Shown here: positions 24,434 to 32,663 of the stretch, piece after piece
How positions within the stretch are numbered: position 1 is the stretch's first letter
How the letters are laid out: each line of letters opens with the position of its first letter
Assembly: GCA_965277595.1 (NCBI GenBank)
Contig: CBDIDH010000001.1
Span: 186,001-250,000 of the forward strand
Source of the DNA: CBDIDH01 sp965277595
GTDB lineage: Bacteria > Planctomycetota > Planctomycetia > Isosphaerales > Isosphaeraceae
Reading direction: 5' to 3'
Length of the DNA stretch: 64,000 bases
Made by a program: the position numbers and the translations under genes
Notes under the pieces: generated by a model
The model's input: only the letters and a program-made list of their open reading frames with translations
Told to the model about the DNA's origin: nothing
The model's database searches: none

Positions 24434-25774
24434 TCAAGGTTGAGGAACGCTGCGTGATGGGGTCGGATCGGGATCGAAGGATGTGCGGACCCAGGTCTTC
24501 CAGGCGTCAACGTCCCAGCCGAAATCCTGGCCGGTCAGTTTGACGAGAGCACCCAGGACCTCGGTATTCCGATAGACGACGCGGACTGATCTTGGGAAGG
24601 GTCCGCGCGAGGCGTTCAGGCCCCCGCCGGCCGAAACGCCGAGCGAGGCCGACGAGGGGCCGTAGCCAGGCGCCGAGGCTCCCGAGGTGGAACCGTAAGG
24701 GGTGGCCAAGGGGTCGGTCGCTGACGCGGGCGCGGGGCTCGGGCCGACGCTCAGGCCGGTTGAGGGGACAAGGGCCGTCTGGTAGCGAACCGAGAGGAGC
24801 GCGCCGACGAGGCTCGGCACCGAGGACAAGGCGCGCATGTTGGCGAGGCCCCAGGCGGCGCGGTTCACCGACTCAAGGCGGTCGGACTGGAGAGTGCGGA
24901 CGAGCAGCCTGGTGACGTCCGACTCCTTGCGCCGCGTCAACTCATCCATCGTCGCCTGACGGACGTCATCTTCCCACTCGTCGAGGAGTCGGGCGACAAG
25001 GGCCGCGGTCGCCTCGGGACCGGGGATCGCGCCGAGGATGTGCGCGAGGAGGATGCGGAGCCGGCCGGCGTCGTCGCCAAGAACCCGGATCAGGGGATCA
25101 ATCGCAACGGGGTCGCGGATCTCCAGCAACTGCCCCTCGGCCTCGCGTCGGCGATCTTCGGGGCTGGAAACGATCGCCTCGCGGAGGAACCGGATTCGCT
25201 TGACCCAGATCGATTGCTCGGCGGACCTTGCGGAAGCCCTTGCGATCTGGGCTTTCTCGTCGCGCGTGATCCACTTGCCTTTGTGACGAACGAGCCCCTG
25301 GGCCTCGTTCAGTTCGTCGGCGGTCAGCCAGCGCTTGGAATAAAAGACGTGGCCGAGTTGCCGGTGCGCGGGGGCATAGGTCTTGTCGAGGCTCAGGGCG
25401 GTCTCATAATGGAGGCGGGCCAGGTCGGGAAGTTTCCGGGCGTCGCACCACTGGCCGAGTTCAAACTGCGCCTCGGCGGTCGCCGGGGTGGCATCACGCT
25501 TCGACACATAGGCATCCAGTGGACCCGGCTCGGCGACAACCTCGATAACCTGGGCCTTCTGGAACGAAAGCGGCGTTTTACCCCGTTCGGTCAAGATCGA
25601 GACGCGATCGGGAGTCTTTGGGTCGGGCGTGACCTTCCCCCGGATCTGCCCACCGCCTCGCAAAACGATCCGGTCGGCAAGGGCGGGGGAGGCGCTCGCG
25701 GCCAGGGCCAGGCACGCGAAAAAGACCCAGGTTATCCGCCAGAGTCGCGTCCAGGCGGTTCGATTCTCTGCCAT
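24434..25774 (-). CDS. secreted HEAT-repeat protein
   Basis: The start at 25774 (MAENRTAWTRLWRITW) gives 446 residues and a signal peptide (VFFACLALAASASPALA). After a short beta region (DRIVLRGGGQIRGKVTPDP) comes a TPR-like part (AEAQFELGQWCDARKLPDLARLHYETALSLDK), then HEAT-like repeats at about residues 240-340 (DPLIRVLGDDAGRLRILLAHILGAI, TAALVARLLDEWEDDVRQAT, VTRLLVRTLQSDRLESVNRAA). The C-terminus is Gly/Ser/Pro-rich. Planctomycetes encode many such proteins. Probably periplasmic; partners unknown. Confidence 0.75.
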   Translation of the reverse strand: MAENRTAWTRLWRITWVFFACLALAASASPALADRIVLRGGGQIRGKVTPDPKTPDRVSILTERGKTPLSFQKAQVIEVVAEPGPLDAYVSKRDATPATAEAQFELGQWCDARKLPDLARLHYETALSLDKTYAPAHRQLGHVFYSKRWLTADELNEAQGLVRHKGKWITRDEKAQIARASARSAEQSIWVKRIRFLREAIVSSPEDRRREAEGQLLEIRDPVAIDPLIRVLGDDAGRLRILLAHILGAIPGPEATAALVARLLDEWEDDVRQATMDELTRRKESDVTRLLVRTLQSDRLESVNRAAWGLANMRALSSVPSLVGALLSVRYQTALVPSTGLSVGPSPAPASATDPLATPYGSTSGASAPGYGPSSASLGVSAGGGLNASRGPFPRSVRVVYRNTEVLGALVKLTGQDFGWDVDAWKTWVRTSFDPDPTPSRSVPQP

Positions 25775-25934
25775 TGGTCCCGACCTCCTGCCCGCGGCGC
25801 GGCATGATTCCGGTCGACCCATGATTGTAGTCTCTGCCCGACGATTCCGACACTCTTGACCGACCGCCCCGCATCCATTTGGAAGCTCAGGAAAGCTGCG
25901 GGGCTTATTCCTATCAATACAAGAGACTCACCTC

Positions 25935-26450
25935 ATGAACAACCAGGCCGTGAGGGAACACCGGGAGCAGGCGCCGACGTCGTTAAAGATCGCCGTCCTG
26001 ACCGTCTCGGACACGCGGACGATCGAGACCGACACGTCGGGCGCTTTGATTGTCGAACGATCAACGGCCGCCGGGCACCGGGTCATCGCCCGAGAGATCG
26101 TTGCCGATGAGCCGGACCGGATGCGTCCGCTCTTGCTTGGCTTCGCGGCCTTGGCCGAGCTTCAGGCGATCCTTGTCACCGGAGGGACCGGCCTAAGCCC
26201 GCGCGACCAGACCTTTGAAACGGTTTCGGCTCTCTTGACCAAGCACTTATCCGGTTACGGCGAACTTTTTCGAATGCTCAGTTACGCTGAGATTGGCCCG
26301 GCCTGCATGCTCAGCCGGGCCGTTGGCGGGTTAATCGGCGAGGTGGTCATCCTCGTCATGCCGGGCTCGCGCGCGGCGGTCGAACTGGCGATGACGAAGA
26401 TCATTCTTCCCGAACTCCCTCACCTCGTCCGAGAGGCCCGCAAACATTGA
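25935..26450 (+). CDS. moaB: MogA/MoaB family molybdopterin adenylyltransferase-like protein
   Basis: A 171-residue protein for molybdenum cofactor synthesis. The sequence shows LKIAVLTVSDTRTIETDTSG, the VTGGTGLSPRDQTFET loop that binds the pterin/nucleotide, and FRMLSYAEIGPACMLSRAVGG, all standard for the MoaB/MogA fold, then VVILVMPGSRAAVELAM. MogA and MoaB cannot be told apart with confidence here. It is monocistronic and ends before a strong hairpin at 26505-26542. Confidence 0.93.
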   Translation: MNNQAVREHREQAPTSLKIAVLTVSDTRTIETDTSGALIVERSTAAGHRVIAREIVADEPDRMRPLLLGFAALAELQAILVTGGTGLSPRDQTFETVSALLTKHLSGYGELFRMLSYAEIGPACMLSRAVGGLIGEVVILVMPGSRAAVELAMTKIILPELPHLVREARKH

Positions 26451-26504
26451 ATGGACGTCCTTCAGGCTCTGAAAATTCGGTCGGCTCGGGAAAGCCAACG
26501 AACA

Positions 26505-26542
26505 CGGCCCCGCCCCCCTTGAGATTTAAAAGGGCGAGGCCG
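26505..26542. terminator. hairpin terminator between convergent genes
   Basis: CGGCCCCGCCC pairs with GGGCGAGGCCG (one mismatch) around an A/T-rich loop, followed by GAGTTTT on the plus strand. It lies between moaB and the convergent secreted-protein gene and probably ends both. Confidence 0.7.
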
Positions 26543-26580
26543 CGAGTTTTGCGCTGGGGGGTTTTCGATCTGAAATCCAA

Positions 26581-27105
26581 TCAATACGAGATCGAGCCGT
26601 CGATGGTCGAGGTGAAGGCATAGCCGCCCGAGCCGGGAACGTCGGTGCCGGTCAGCGTGGCGGTACCGGTGGCGTCGGCGAATCGGCCCGTGCCGCCGAC
26701 GAATTTGAGTGTCGCCACGAAGCCTGGCGAGCCGGGATAATCGTAATCACCCGTGAAGGTTGCGTAAAGATGGTCGCCGTTGGCCGCGGTGAAGTCCAGC
26801 ACACCGACGAAGTCGGCCGGGATCACGTAATCCGCCGTTCCTGGAATCGGGCTAAAACCGAGCCCGAACGATAAATCGGCCGTCACCTTCCCCAGATGGC
26901 TGAGGTTCCCCGACGCTGTCCCGTCGATGGGCACGACGACCTGATCATCGTGACAGTTATAGAAGGGTAAGATGCTCGAATTGAGCTGATTCTGTGCGTT
27001 CAAGGTTCCCTTAATCGGGACCAATGGCCCAGCCAAAGCGGAACTCTGGCTCGCAATCGTCGTGGCAAGGGCGATCAGGGCGAAAACACGCGCGCAACGA
27101 GGCAT
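26581..27105 (-). CDS. secreted protein of unknown function
   Basis: The ATG at 27105 has AAGGAGAGAG just upstream, giving 174 residues (MPRCARVFALIALATTIASQSSALA...), a clear signal peptide cleaved near residue 25. The mature part is rich in Gly, Thr and Asp with beta-like stretches (SGNLSHLGKVTADLSFG, GDHLYATFTGDYDYPG, KFVGGTGRFADATGTATLTG). The GGTGRFADATG segment is seen in several secreted bacterial beta-barrel-like proteins. Function unknown. Confidence 0.65.
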   Translation of the reverse strand: MPRCARVFALIALATTIASQSSALAGPLVPIKGTLNAQNQLNSSILPFYNCHDDQVVVPIDGTASGNLSHLGKVTADLSFGLGFSPIPGTADYVIPADFVGVLDFTAANGDHLYATFTGDYDYPGSPGFVATLKFVGGTGRFADATGTATLTGTDVPGSGGYAFTSTIDGSISY

Positions 27106-27222
27106 GTCTCTCTCCTTGAGGGATTCGCCCGGTTGATCGGGCGAAAAGGCGTCCTGGCGTTCCGGGCGAAGGAATATCATTCTCGCCGTTTTTTGCCAAG
27201 GGGGTTTGCTGATAAGAATGTC

Positions 27223-28671
27223 TTATTTCCTGGCGGCGGCGCCAGAATTTCCCTGCTTCCAGACGTAAAGGGCGACAGCCGTTGCCGTTGCCGCGTTGAG
27301 CGACTCGACACCCGGCACAATCGGAATCCGCCGTCTCGGACCCTCGCGGAAATGATCGGGAAGGCCCGGCCCTTCAATTCCCGGCACCAGCCCAAATCGG
27401 GCGGGAAAAGGCGTTTCCGCGACGTCAACCCCATCGGCCGAGAGGGCAAGCAGCGGCGCCTGGGTTGACGTCAGGTCGCGGAGACTTGGCCCCTGGTAAA
27501 GGGGAACCTGGAAGACCGCGGGTCCGGCGGCGCGGACACTCCGGGGATGAAATGGGTGCGCCGACTCGCGGAGCAGGACAACCCGCGCCACCCCGAAGGC
27601 CGCCGCTGATCGCAACACGGCGCCGACGTTTTCCGGGTCCTGAAATGGAATAAAGAGTGTGCAACCTTCGGGCCAAGGTTCCTCATCCGTCCAGTTGGGA
27701 ATCTCGGGCACCCGAACGAGCAGGAGCGGAGCACGCGTCCCGGCGGTGTCGATTTCCTTGAAGAGAGGGTCGGCCAGTTTCAGCCAGATGAGCCCGGCCG
27801 AAGGGGGGGGCGGGCCGGTCGAGTCAGTCAGCCAGGCTTCGACCCGTTCCGGAAAGCGTTCGAGAACCTCGGCCACCTGCCTTGGCCCGGCGAGGATCGC
27901 CTGCCCGTGCTTGCGGATGCCCCGGCCGTTCAGAAGGTCGCGGCAGAGCTTGAACGTTGGGTTCGATTCGCTGGAAACCTCGCGCGTCGGCCCTTCATGA
28001 ACGACGCGTGCCATCGAGACGGTCGTAACCCCTGCTAGACGCTCATAAACGACGAGCCGACGATCGTGCGAGGTGCCGGGAATCGCATAGACGTGATCGG
28101 CCCTGAGGCGGAACGATTCGGCGTGTGTCTCGCCTGCTTCGGCGATCTCGGCCGAGCAGTCGGGCCCTTTCATGAAGAGCATTTTACCGCCCGGTTCCAG
28201 CGCATTGGCGACCCGGTCGAGCGTCTCGGGAATCGACGCGACCGCGCGTGTGATGATCCCGCCGACCTTCCTCGTGAACCTTGGCGTGACCTTGCCCGCG
28301 AAGACCTCGACATCTTTCAGACCGAGCCGATCGCAAACCTGTGTCAGGAATTCGGCCCGGGCGCCCCGAGGTTCGGCCAGGATCATCGCCAGGTCTGGCC
28401 GGGCAATCTTGAGCGGAATGCCCGGCAAGCCTGGGCCCGAGCCCATGTCCATCAACGGCGCGGGGAGGTCCTCGAATTTCAGGACGAGCAGGCTATCGAC
28501 ATAGTGCTTGAGCACCATGTTTTCAAAGTTATGGATGCGCGTCAGGTTCAGTTCCACGTTCGCCGCGCGGAGCCAACCGTGATACGCCCAGAGCTGGTCG
28601 TATTGCTCCGCGGTGAGCGACAGCCCGCGGGATTCGATAATCGACTGAAGCGATCGGCGGTTCGGAGCCAT
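27223..28671 (-). CDS. rsmG: fusion of 16S rRNA methyltransferase RsmG and a SpoU-type rRNA methyltransferase
   Basis: One uninterrupted 482-residue frame. Residues 1-~213 are RsmG (GidB): NRRSLQSIIESRGLSLT, VELNLTRIHN, HYVDSLL, the SAM loop MDMGSGPGLPGIPLKI and ITRAVASI. This enzyme makes m7G527 in 16S rRNA. From ~218 a SpoU/TrmH-like protein follows: a substrate-binding head (FKLCRDLLNGRGIRKHGQAILAG) and the knotted SPOUT domain with PENVGAVLRSAAAFGVARVVLL, LVPGIEGPGLP and IPIVPGVESLNAATATAVALY, the 2'-O-methylation motifs. The two are normally separate genes. The SpoU target is unknown. Confidence 0.9.
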   Translation of the reverse strand: MAPNRRSLQSIIESRGLSLTAEQYDQLWAYHGWLRAANVELNLTRIHNFENMVLKHYVDSLLVLKFEDLPAPLMDMGSGPGLPGIPLKIARPDLAMILAEPRGARAEFLTQVCDRLGLKDVEVFAGKVTPRFTRKVGGIITRAVASIPETLDRVANALEPGGKMLFMKGPDCSAEIAEAGETHAESFRLRADHVYAIPGTSHDRRLVVYERLAGVTTVSMARVVHEGPTREVSSESNPTFKLCRDLLNGRGIRKHGQAILAGPRQVAEVLERFPERVEAWLTDSTGPPPPSAGLIWLKLADPLFKEIDTAGTRAPLLLVRVPEIPNWTDEEPWPEGCTLFIPFQDPENVGAVLRSAAAFGVARVVLLRESAHPFHPRSVRAAGPAVFQVPLYQGPSLRDLTSTQAPLLALSADGVDVAETPFPARFGLVPGIEGPGLPDHFREGPRRRIPIVPGVESLNAATATAVALYVWKQGNSGAAARK

Positions 28672-28698
28672 GCGTTTCCAGAGAATCAGGTTTTGGCG

Positions 28699-29094
28699 TC
28701 AATGATCATTCATGTCAGGTACGTAGACATCGGCCATCACTTGCCTCTGCCCCTGGCAGGCCGGACAAAGGATCGCCTGATGCTTCGGCAGGCCGCTCGG
28801 ATAGGTTCCGACGGTTTTCTGAGCCTGGCCGGTTCCATTGCAGTTGGGGCATGGAATCACCCGGCGCTCGATCTTGACCTGCCCCGTCGCCGCGCAGACC
28901 TGACAGAGGCCGGGGCCGTCAACGTGGCCCTTTCCGAAGCAGGTCGGACATCGAAACTGCCGCGATGCACGGCGACTCTCCCCTTCAAACCCCGTGTCAT
29001 CCACCGAGTATGTGACCTGCCCCGACCCTCGACACTCGTTGCAATCCTTCCAGGGAACTCCCCGGCCGCGACAGTTCGGGCAGACCAGCGCCAT
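28699..29094 (-). CDS. DnaJ-type zinc-finger protein
   Basis: A 131-residue protein made almost only of Cys-rich knuckles: CPNCRGRG, CNECRGSG, CPTCFGKG, CQVCAATG, CPNCNGTG and CPACQGQ. CxxCxGxG repeats bind zinc in the DnaJ central domain, but no J domain is present. It may be a chaperone accessory or RNA-binding protein. It lies just downstream of the ABC permeases and upstream of the RsmG fusion on the same strand. Confidence 0.7.
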   Translation of the reverse strand: MALVCPNCRGRGVPWKDCNECRGSGQVTYSVDDTGFEGESRRASRQFRCPTCFGKGHVDGPGLCQVCAATGQVKIERRVIPCPNCNGTGQAQKTVGTYPSGLPKHQAILCPACQGQRQVMADVYVPDMNDH

Positions 29095-29202
29095 CGCCTA
29101 CCCCCTTTTTCCATTTTTCGGACCAGACGGACGCGAGATCCGATTTCCGAGCGGTCAACGCGCCGACAACGCAAATTGTACCCCCTCAGCACCAATTTCG
29201 CC

Positions 29203-30015
29203 TCAACTGCTCGCGCTTCGATACGATCGAAGGGCCAGGTAGAAAAACCAGCGGCTCACAAAGGCCAGAACCACCGTCGCCAAGAGTGTGAACCCGATCA
29301 GCCAGGGGTCGAGAACCCGGACCATCGAGGCGCTCGGCACGTTCACCACGAGGAGAATTGGCAGGACGAACGTGAAGAATCGCCCGACCGACGCCGCCCA
29401 GGTGTTGTTGAAAATCTCCTTCGGATAACGCGCGAGGCTCGTGAACAACCACCACATCTCCATCAAGTTCTGATTACGCACCAGCCAGACGGATAGAGCC
29501 GTGAGCATCAGCATGAATGAATACGCGATCGACGTGCTACAGACAAAAGTTACGAAAAAGGCCAGCACGCGTAGCAGGTCAAAATGCCAGTGCATGTGCA
29601 TCAACGAGAAAATCATGACGGCGGCGCCCATCAGGACGTTTGGCCCGGTGCCCCAGTCGATCCGTCGGCAGGTGATCAGGAATTGCTCGTCGATCGGTCG
29701 CAAGAGCAAGAAGTCCAGGTCTCCCGTGCGGACGAGTTCGCCAAATTCGTTGCAGTTCTCCAGGAAGAACGTTTCCACAAGGCCGTTCATCGCGAAGAAG
29801 CAGCCGACGAAGAAGAAATATTCGTCCTCCGACCACCCCGCCACGGCCGACGTCCGCGCGAAGACGGTCCGGTAAAAGGCGACGAGGATGAACAGCCAGA
29901 GCACCTCGACGGAAACCTTGACGAGAAAGTTTCCGCGAAAGGCCAGCTCACGGCTCAGGGTATAGCGGCCCAGGTGGACCAGGAGTCGAAAATAGCGCGC
30001 GAGGCCCGAACGCAT
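29203..30015 (-). CDS. ABC-2 type transporter permease
   Basis: A 270-residue integral membrane protein, start chosen at 30015 (MRSGLARYFRLL). About six hydrophobic segments are visible, for example VSVEVLWLFILVAFYRTVF, NVLMGAAVMIFSLMHM, VLAFFVTFVCSTSIAYSFML and LDPWLIGFTLLATVVLAFV, with ENCNEFGELVRTGDLDFLLLRPID, a typical ABC-2/DUF990 cytoplasmic loop. It follows the second permease by 11 bases and probably forms a heterodimeric channel with it. The substrate is unknown. Confidence 0.85.
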   Translation of the reverse strand: MRSGLARYFRLLVHLGRYTLSRELAFRGNFLVKVSVEVLWLFILVAFYRTVFARTSAVAGWSEDEYFFFVGCFFAMNGLVETFFLENCNEFGELVRTGDLDFLLLRPIDEQFLITCRRIDWGTGPNVLMGAAVMIFSLMHMHWHFDLLRVLAFFVTFVCSTSIAYSFMLMLTALSVWLVRNQNLMEMWWLFTSLARYPKEIFNNTWAASVGRFFTFVLPILLVVNVPSASMVRVLDPWLIGFTLLATVVLAFVSRWFFYLALRSYRSASS

Positions 30016-30026
30016 GGAGAATCCTT

Positions 30027-30914
30027 TCAACCCCCGTAAGCGCCGTAGCGCCTCAGACCCAGTCGATACAGCAGTCGCGCCAGGACCACGAAGAAGACGA
30101 CCCAGAGCACCTCGTAAAAGAGATGCCAGGCCAGGTCGACCCCCTTGACCTTGCCCAGAAAGACGACCGCCGGAAAATACGCCATGTACTGAAATGGCAA
30201 GGCTTTCAAAATGTTCGCCCAGGGAGCCGGCAAGAGGTCGAGCGGGAGCATGTGCCCCGAGATGAAAAAATTCAAGGTCATCACGATATAAAGCAACGAG
30301 GTCACTTCAAGGAACCAGAACCCGACCATCCCCACGCTCACCTCGAAGAAGAAACCGACGAGGAAAGCCAGGACGAGCGAGACCAGGTACGCCAGCAGCG
30401 TCAAGGCGTCGGGAAACCCGTGGAAGTACTGTCGGCAGACGAAGAAGAGCAGGGCGTAGGGGATCGCCGACGTGATGATATACGCGACCTTGTGCGCGAC
30501 CCGGTACGAGAGCAGGTAGCCGACCAGGTCAACCGGCTGGATCATGTATCGCTTGAGCGTCCCTTCGCGGATGTCGCGGGCGATCCCGCCGGCAAGGCCG
30601 GGCATGCTGGAAAACATCCGGCTGATGTTCGTGAGCAAAAGGTACGCGATCATCTCATCAAAATCAAAACCGGCGAGTTTTGTTTGTTTGGAACCTTTGT
30701 AGATACTCTCCCACAAGAGGATCGTCGTCAAAAGCGGAAGGAACCGGAGGATCGTTCCGAAGAGGAAATCGCCGCGGTAGGCCATGCGCTCGACGAGCGA
30801 GGCGCGGAGGATCTTGGAATATTTTCGGGCGGTCGCCGTCGGCCCGCGCGCGACCCGGCCGTGAGGCGCGGAAGCGTCGGCGACGTCCAGCGCGAGGGTT
30901 TCAGGCGGCGTCAT
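30027..30914 (-). CDS. ABC-2 type transporter permease
   Basis: The ATG at 30914 overlaps the last 14 bases of the ATPase gene, so translation is probably coupled; it gives 295 residues. The cytoplasmic loop DIREGTLKRYMIQPVDLVGYLL matches the same loop of its partner permease. Six membrane segments are suggested (FGTILRFLPLLTTILLW, VAYIITSAIPYALLFF, TLLAYLVSLVLAFLVGFFF, and others). With the ATPase and the other permease it forms a three-gene exporter. Confidence 0.85.
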   Translation of the reverse strand: MTPPETLALDVADASAPHGRVARGPTATARKYSKILRASLVERMAYRGDFLFGTILRFLPLLTTILLWESIYKGSKQTKLAGFDFDEMIAYLLLTNISRMFSSMPGLAGGIARDIREGTLKRYMIQPVDLVGYLLSYRVAHKVAYIITSAIPYALLFFVCRQYFHGFPDALTLLAYLVSLVLAFLVGFFFEVSVGMVGFWFLEVTSLLYIVMTLNFFISGHMLPLDLLPAPWANILKALPFQYMAYFPAVVFLGKVKGVDLAWHLFYEVLWVVFFVVLARLLYRLGLRRYGAYGG

Positions 30915-31971
30915 GGGTCTGGCGTCCCTCCTCGAAGACCCGCGCGATCGTCTGTTCAAGGGGCGGGTCGGTCACGTTGACGTCGGCCACGGCGTGGCGG
31001 TCGAGGATCGCCCCGAGCACCTCGCCAACCCTTGACCGCTCGACCTTCAGGTCGGCCGAAGGTCCTTCGCGACGGGTGACCTCACCAAACCGGCCGAGGT
31101 CGTCGGGCGCCTCGCCGTCGGCAAATTCCAGGCGGATCAATTTCGTCTGGCCGAAGCGATCCGCCAGCCCAGAGAGCGGACCGTCGAAGACAAGCGCGCC
31201 GTGGGTGATGACCAGGACCCGCGAACAGAGCGCCTCGACGTCGCGCATGTAGTGCGAGGTCAGGAGCATCGTCACCCCGCGCTTCGCGTGATAATCTCGC
31301 AAGCACTTCTGGATCGCCACCTGCGCGACGACGTCGAGGCCGATCGTCGGCTCGTCGAGAAGCAGCAATTGCGGCTGATGGAGCAGGGCGGCGATCAGCT
31401 CCATCTTCATCCGCTCACCCAGCGAGAGTTCGCGGACGGCCTGCCGGGTCAGCTTGCCGACGCCGAGCAGTTCGGTCAACTCGGCGAGCGTGGCCTTGAA
31501 CTCGGCCTCGGGAAGCGAGTAAATCTCGCGGTGAAGCTGAAAGCTATCGGCGGCGGGCAGATCCCACCAGAGTTGATTCTTCTGGCCCATGACGAGCGCA
31601 AACCGGCGCCTGAAGTCGTCGGCGCGGTCGGACGGCTTGTAACCGAGCACGCTCGCCCTGCCCGACGTCGGGTAGATCAGGCCCGAGAGCATCTTCAAGG
31701 TGGTCGTCTTGCCCGCGCCATTGGGTCCAAGAAAGGCGACCATTTCACCCGGTTCGATCGAGAAGCTGACGCCGTCGACCGCCCGGACCTCTTTGTATTC
31801 CCGCCTGACGAGACCCCGCAGGGCGCCCATCAGGCCCTCTTTCTTCTGGAAGACGCGGTAAGTCTTCGTGAGACCTTCCGCCTCGATGATCGGCATCAGG
31901 ATCGTTCTCGCTCCGTCCCTTGAATCGTTCGTTTCCCTTGAGGTTGCCCCCATTGTAGGGACGTCGGCCAT
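30901..31971 (-). CDS. ABC transporter ATP-binding protein
   Basis: Nucleotide-binding subunit for the two downstream permeases. Walker A is FLGPNGAGKTTTLK, the signature motif is LSLGERMKMEL, Walker B is LLLLDEPTIGLD, and the switch His lies in LLTSHYMRD. Start at 31971 gives 356 residues; MPIIEAEGLTKTYR from 31896 is an equally good start. The C-terminal ~80 residues form an extra domain as in NatA/antibiotic-export-like ATPases. Substrate unknown. Confidence 0.92.
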   Translation of the reverse strand: MADVPTMGATSRETNDSRDGARTILMPIIEAEGLTKTYRVFQKKEGLMGALRGLVRREYKEVRAVDGVSFSIEPGEMVAFLGPNGAGKTTTLKMLSGLIYPTSGRASVLGYKPSDRADDFRRRFALVMGQKNQLWWDLPAADSFQLHREIYSLPEAEFKATLAELTELLGVGKLTRQAVRELSLGERMKMELIAALLHQPQLLLLDEPTIGLDVVAQVAIQKCLRDYHAKRGVTMLLTSHYMRDVEALCSRVLVITHGALVFDGPLSGLADRFGQTKLIRLEFADGEAPDDLGRFGEVTRREGPSADLKVERSRVGEVLGAILDRHAVADVNVTDPPLEQTIARVFEEGRQTHDAA

Positions 31972-31976
31972 GATGC

Positions 31977-32192
31977 CTAGAGCGATCCTGATCCGCCCCC
32001 CACAACCTGACCGGGTGTTACGTGAATTCCGGTGATCAACAACATGTCGGCCAGGTCGTAGCCGCCGTCGTCATGCACGTCCATCACCCAGCGGCCCTTG
32101 GGGTGAACCATGGCGTACTCTGGATGCGGCACCAGGAACGATCTCTGGTCGGCCAGGTGAATGGTGAACGGCCGGAACGGCTGCGCGGTCAA
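31977..32192 (-). CDS. small hypothetical protein
   Basis: A 71-residue protein from TTG 32192: MTAQPFRPFTIHLADQRSFLVPHPEYAMVHPKGR and VMDVHDDGGYDLADMLLITGIHV. I recall similar short proteins with QPFRPFTxHLADGRSFxVPHP in planctomycetes and other bacteria, of unknown role. It ends six bases before the ABC ATPase start and may be co-transcribed with it. Confidence 0.55.
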   Translation of the reverse strand: MTAQPFRPFTIHLADQRSFLVPHPEYAMVHPKGRWVMDVHDDGGYDLADMLLITGIHVTPGQVVGGGSGSL

Positions 32193-32282
32193 CGCCGAAC
32201 GAATCTCGCGGGGCTCATCATGGTCTTGATCCTCTCGCTCTATTTTGAGGGGAAGCGGCGTCGATCGAGCGGGTGACCGCCT

Positions 32283-32645
32283 TCAGCCTGAAGACGACCT
32301 ACCAATGATATCGGCGCCACAGGACGGACAGGCTTTGACGTTCCTTTTGAGCGTCAATCGCCTTGGCTTGAAATTCCCCGTCCCGCAATCCCAGAGGCTC
32401 GAACCGCACCAGGGGCAAATCACCGCTCGATGGCAGATCAGCCGGGTCAGCAACGCCATGACGAGGAGACCGGACAAAAAATACAGACCAAGGAACCAGG
32501 TTGGGTCGATCCGCCGCGAGAGTGGCGCGTAGACAAAGAGGAAGGCCACCATGATGATCATCGTCAGTACGGCTCGCTTTTGTCCAGCAACCTGAATGTC
32601 CCGAAAAAGCCTGGATCGGCTGATGAATCGGTCTTCCTTCGACAT
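32283..32645 (-). CDS. membrane protein with C-terminal zinc ribbon
   Basis: A 120-residue protein. Two hydrophobic helices (RAVLTMIIMVAFLFVYAPL and TWFLGLYFLSGLLVMALLTRLI) are followed by CPWCG and, 30 residues later, CPSCG, a four-Cys zinc ribbon facing the cytoplasm. No function known. It sits 18 bases downstream of the radical SAM gene on the same strand. Confidence 0.6.
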   Translation of the reverse strand: MSKEDRFISRSRLFRDIQVAGQKRAVLTMIIMVAFLFVYAPLSRRIDPTWFLGLYFLSGLLVMALLTRLICHRAVICPWCGSSLWDCGTGNFKPRRLTLKRNVKACPSCGADIIGRSSSG

Positions 32646-32663
32646 GCGGTGCTCCGACTCACT

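Noticed and set aside
28066..29496. A 476-codon plus-strand frame opposite the RsmG fusion and the zinc-finger gene
   Set aside because: Composition is typical of antisense to GC-rich genes; the minus strand carries unmistakable family motifs.
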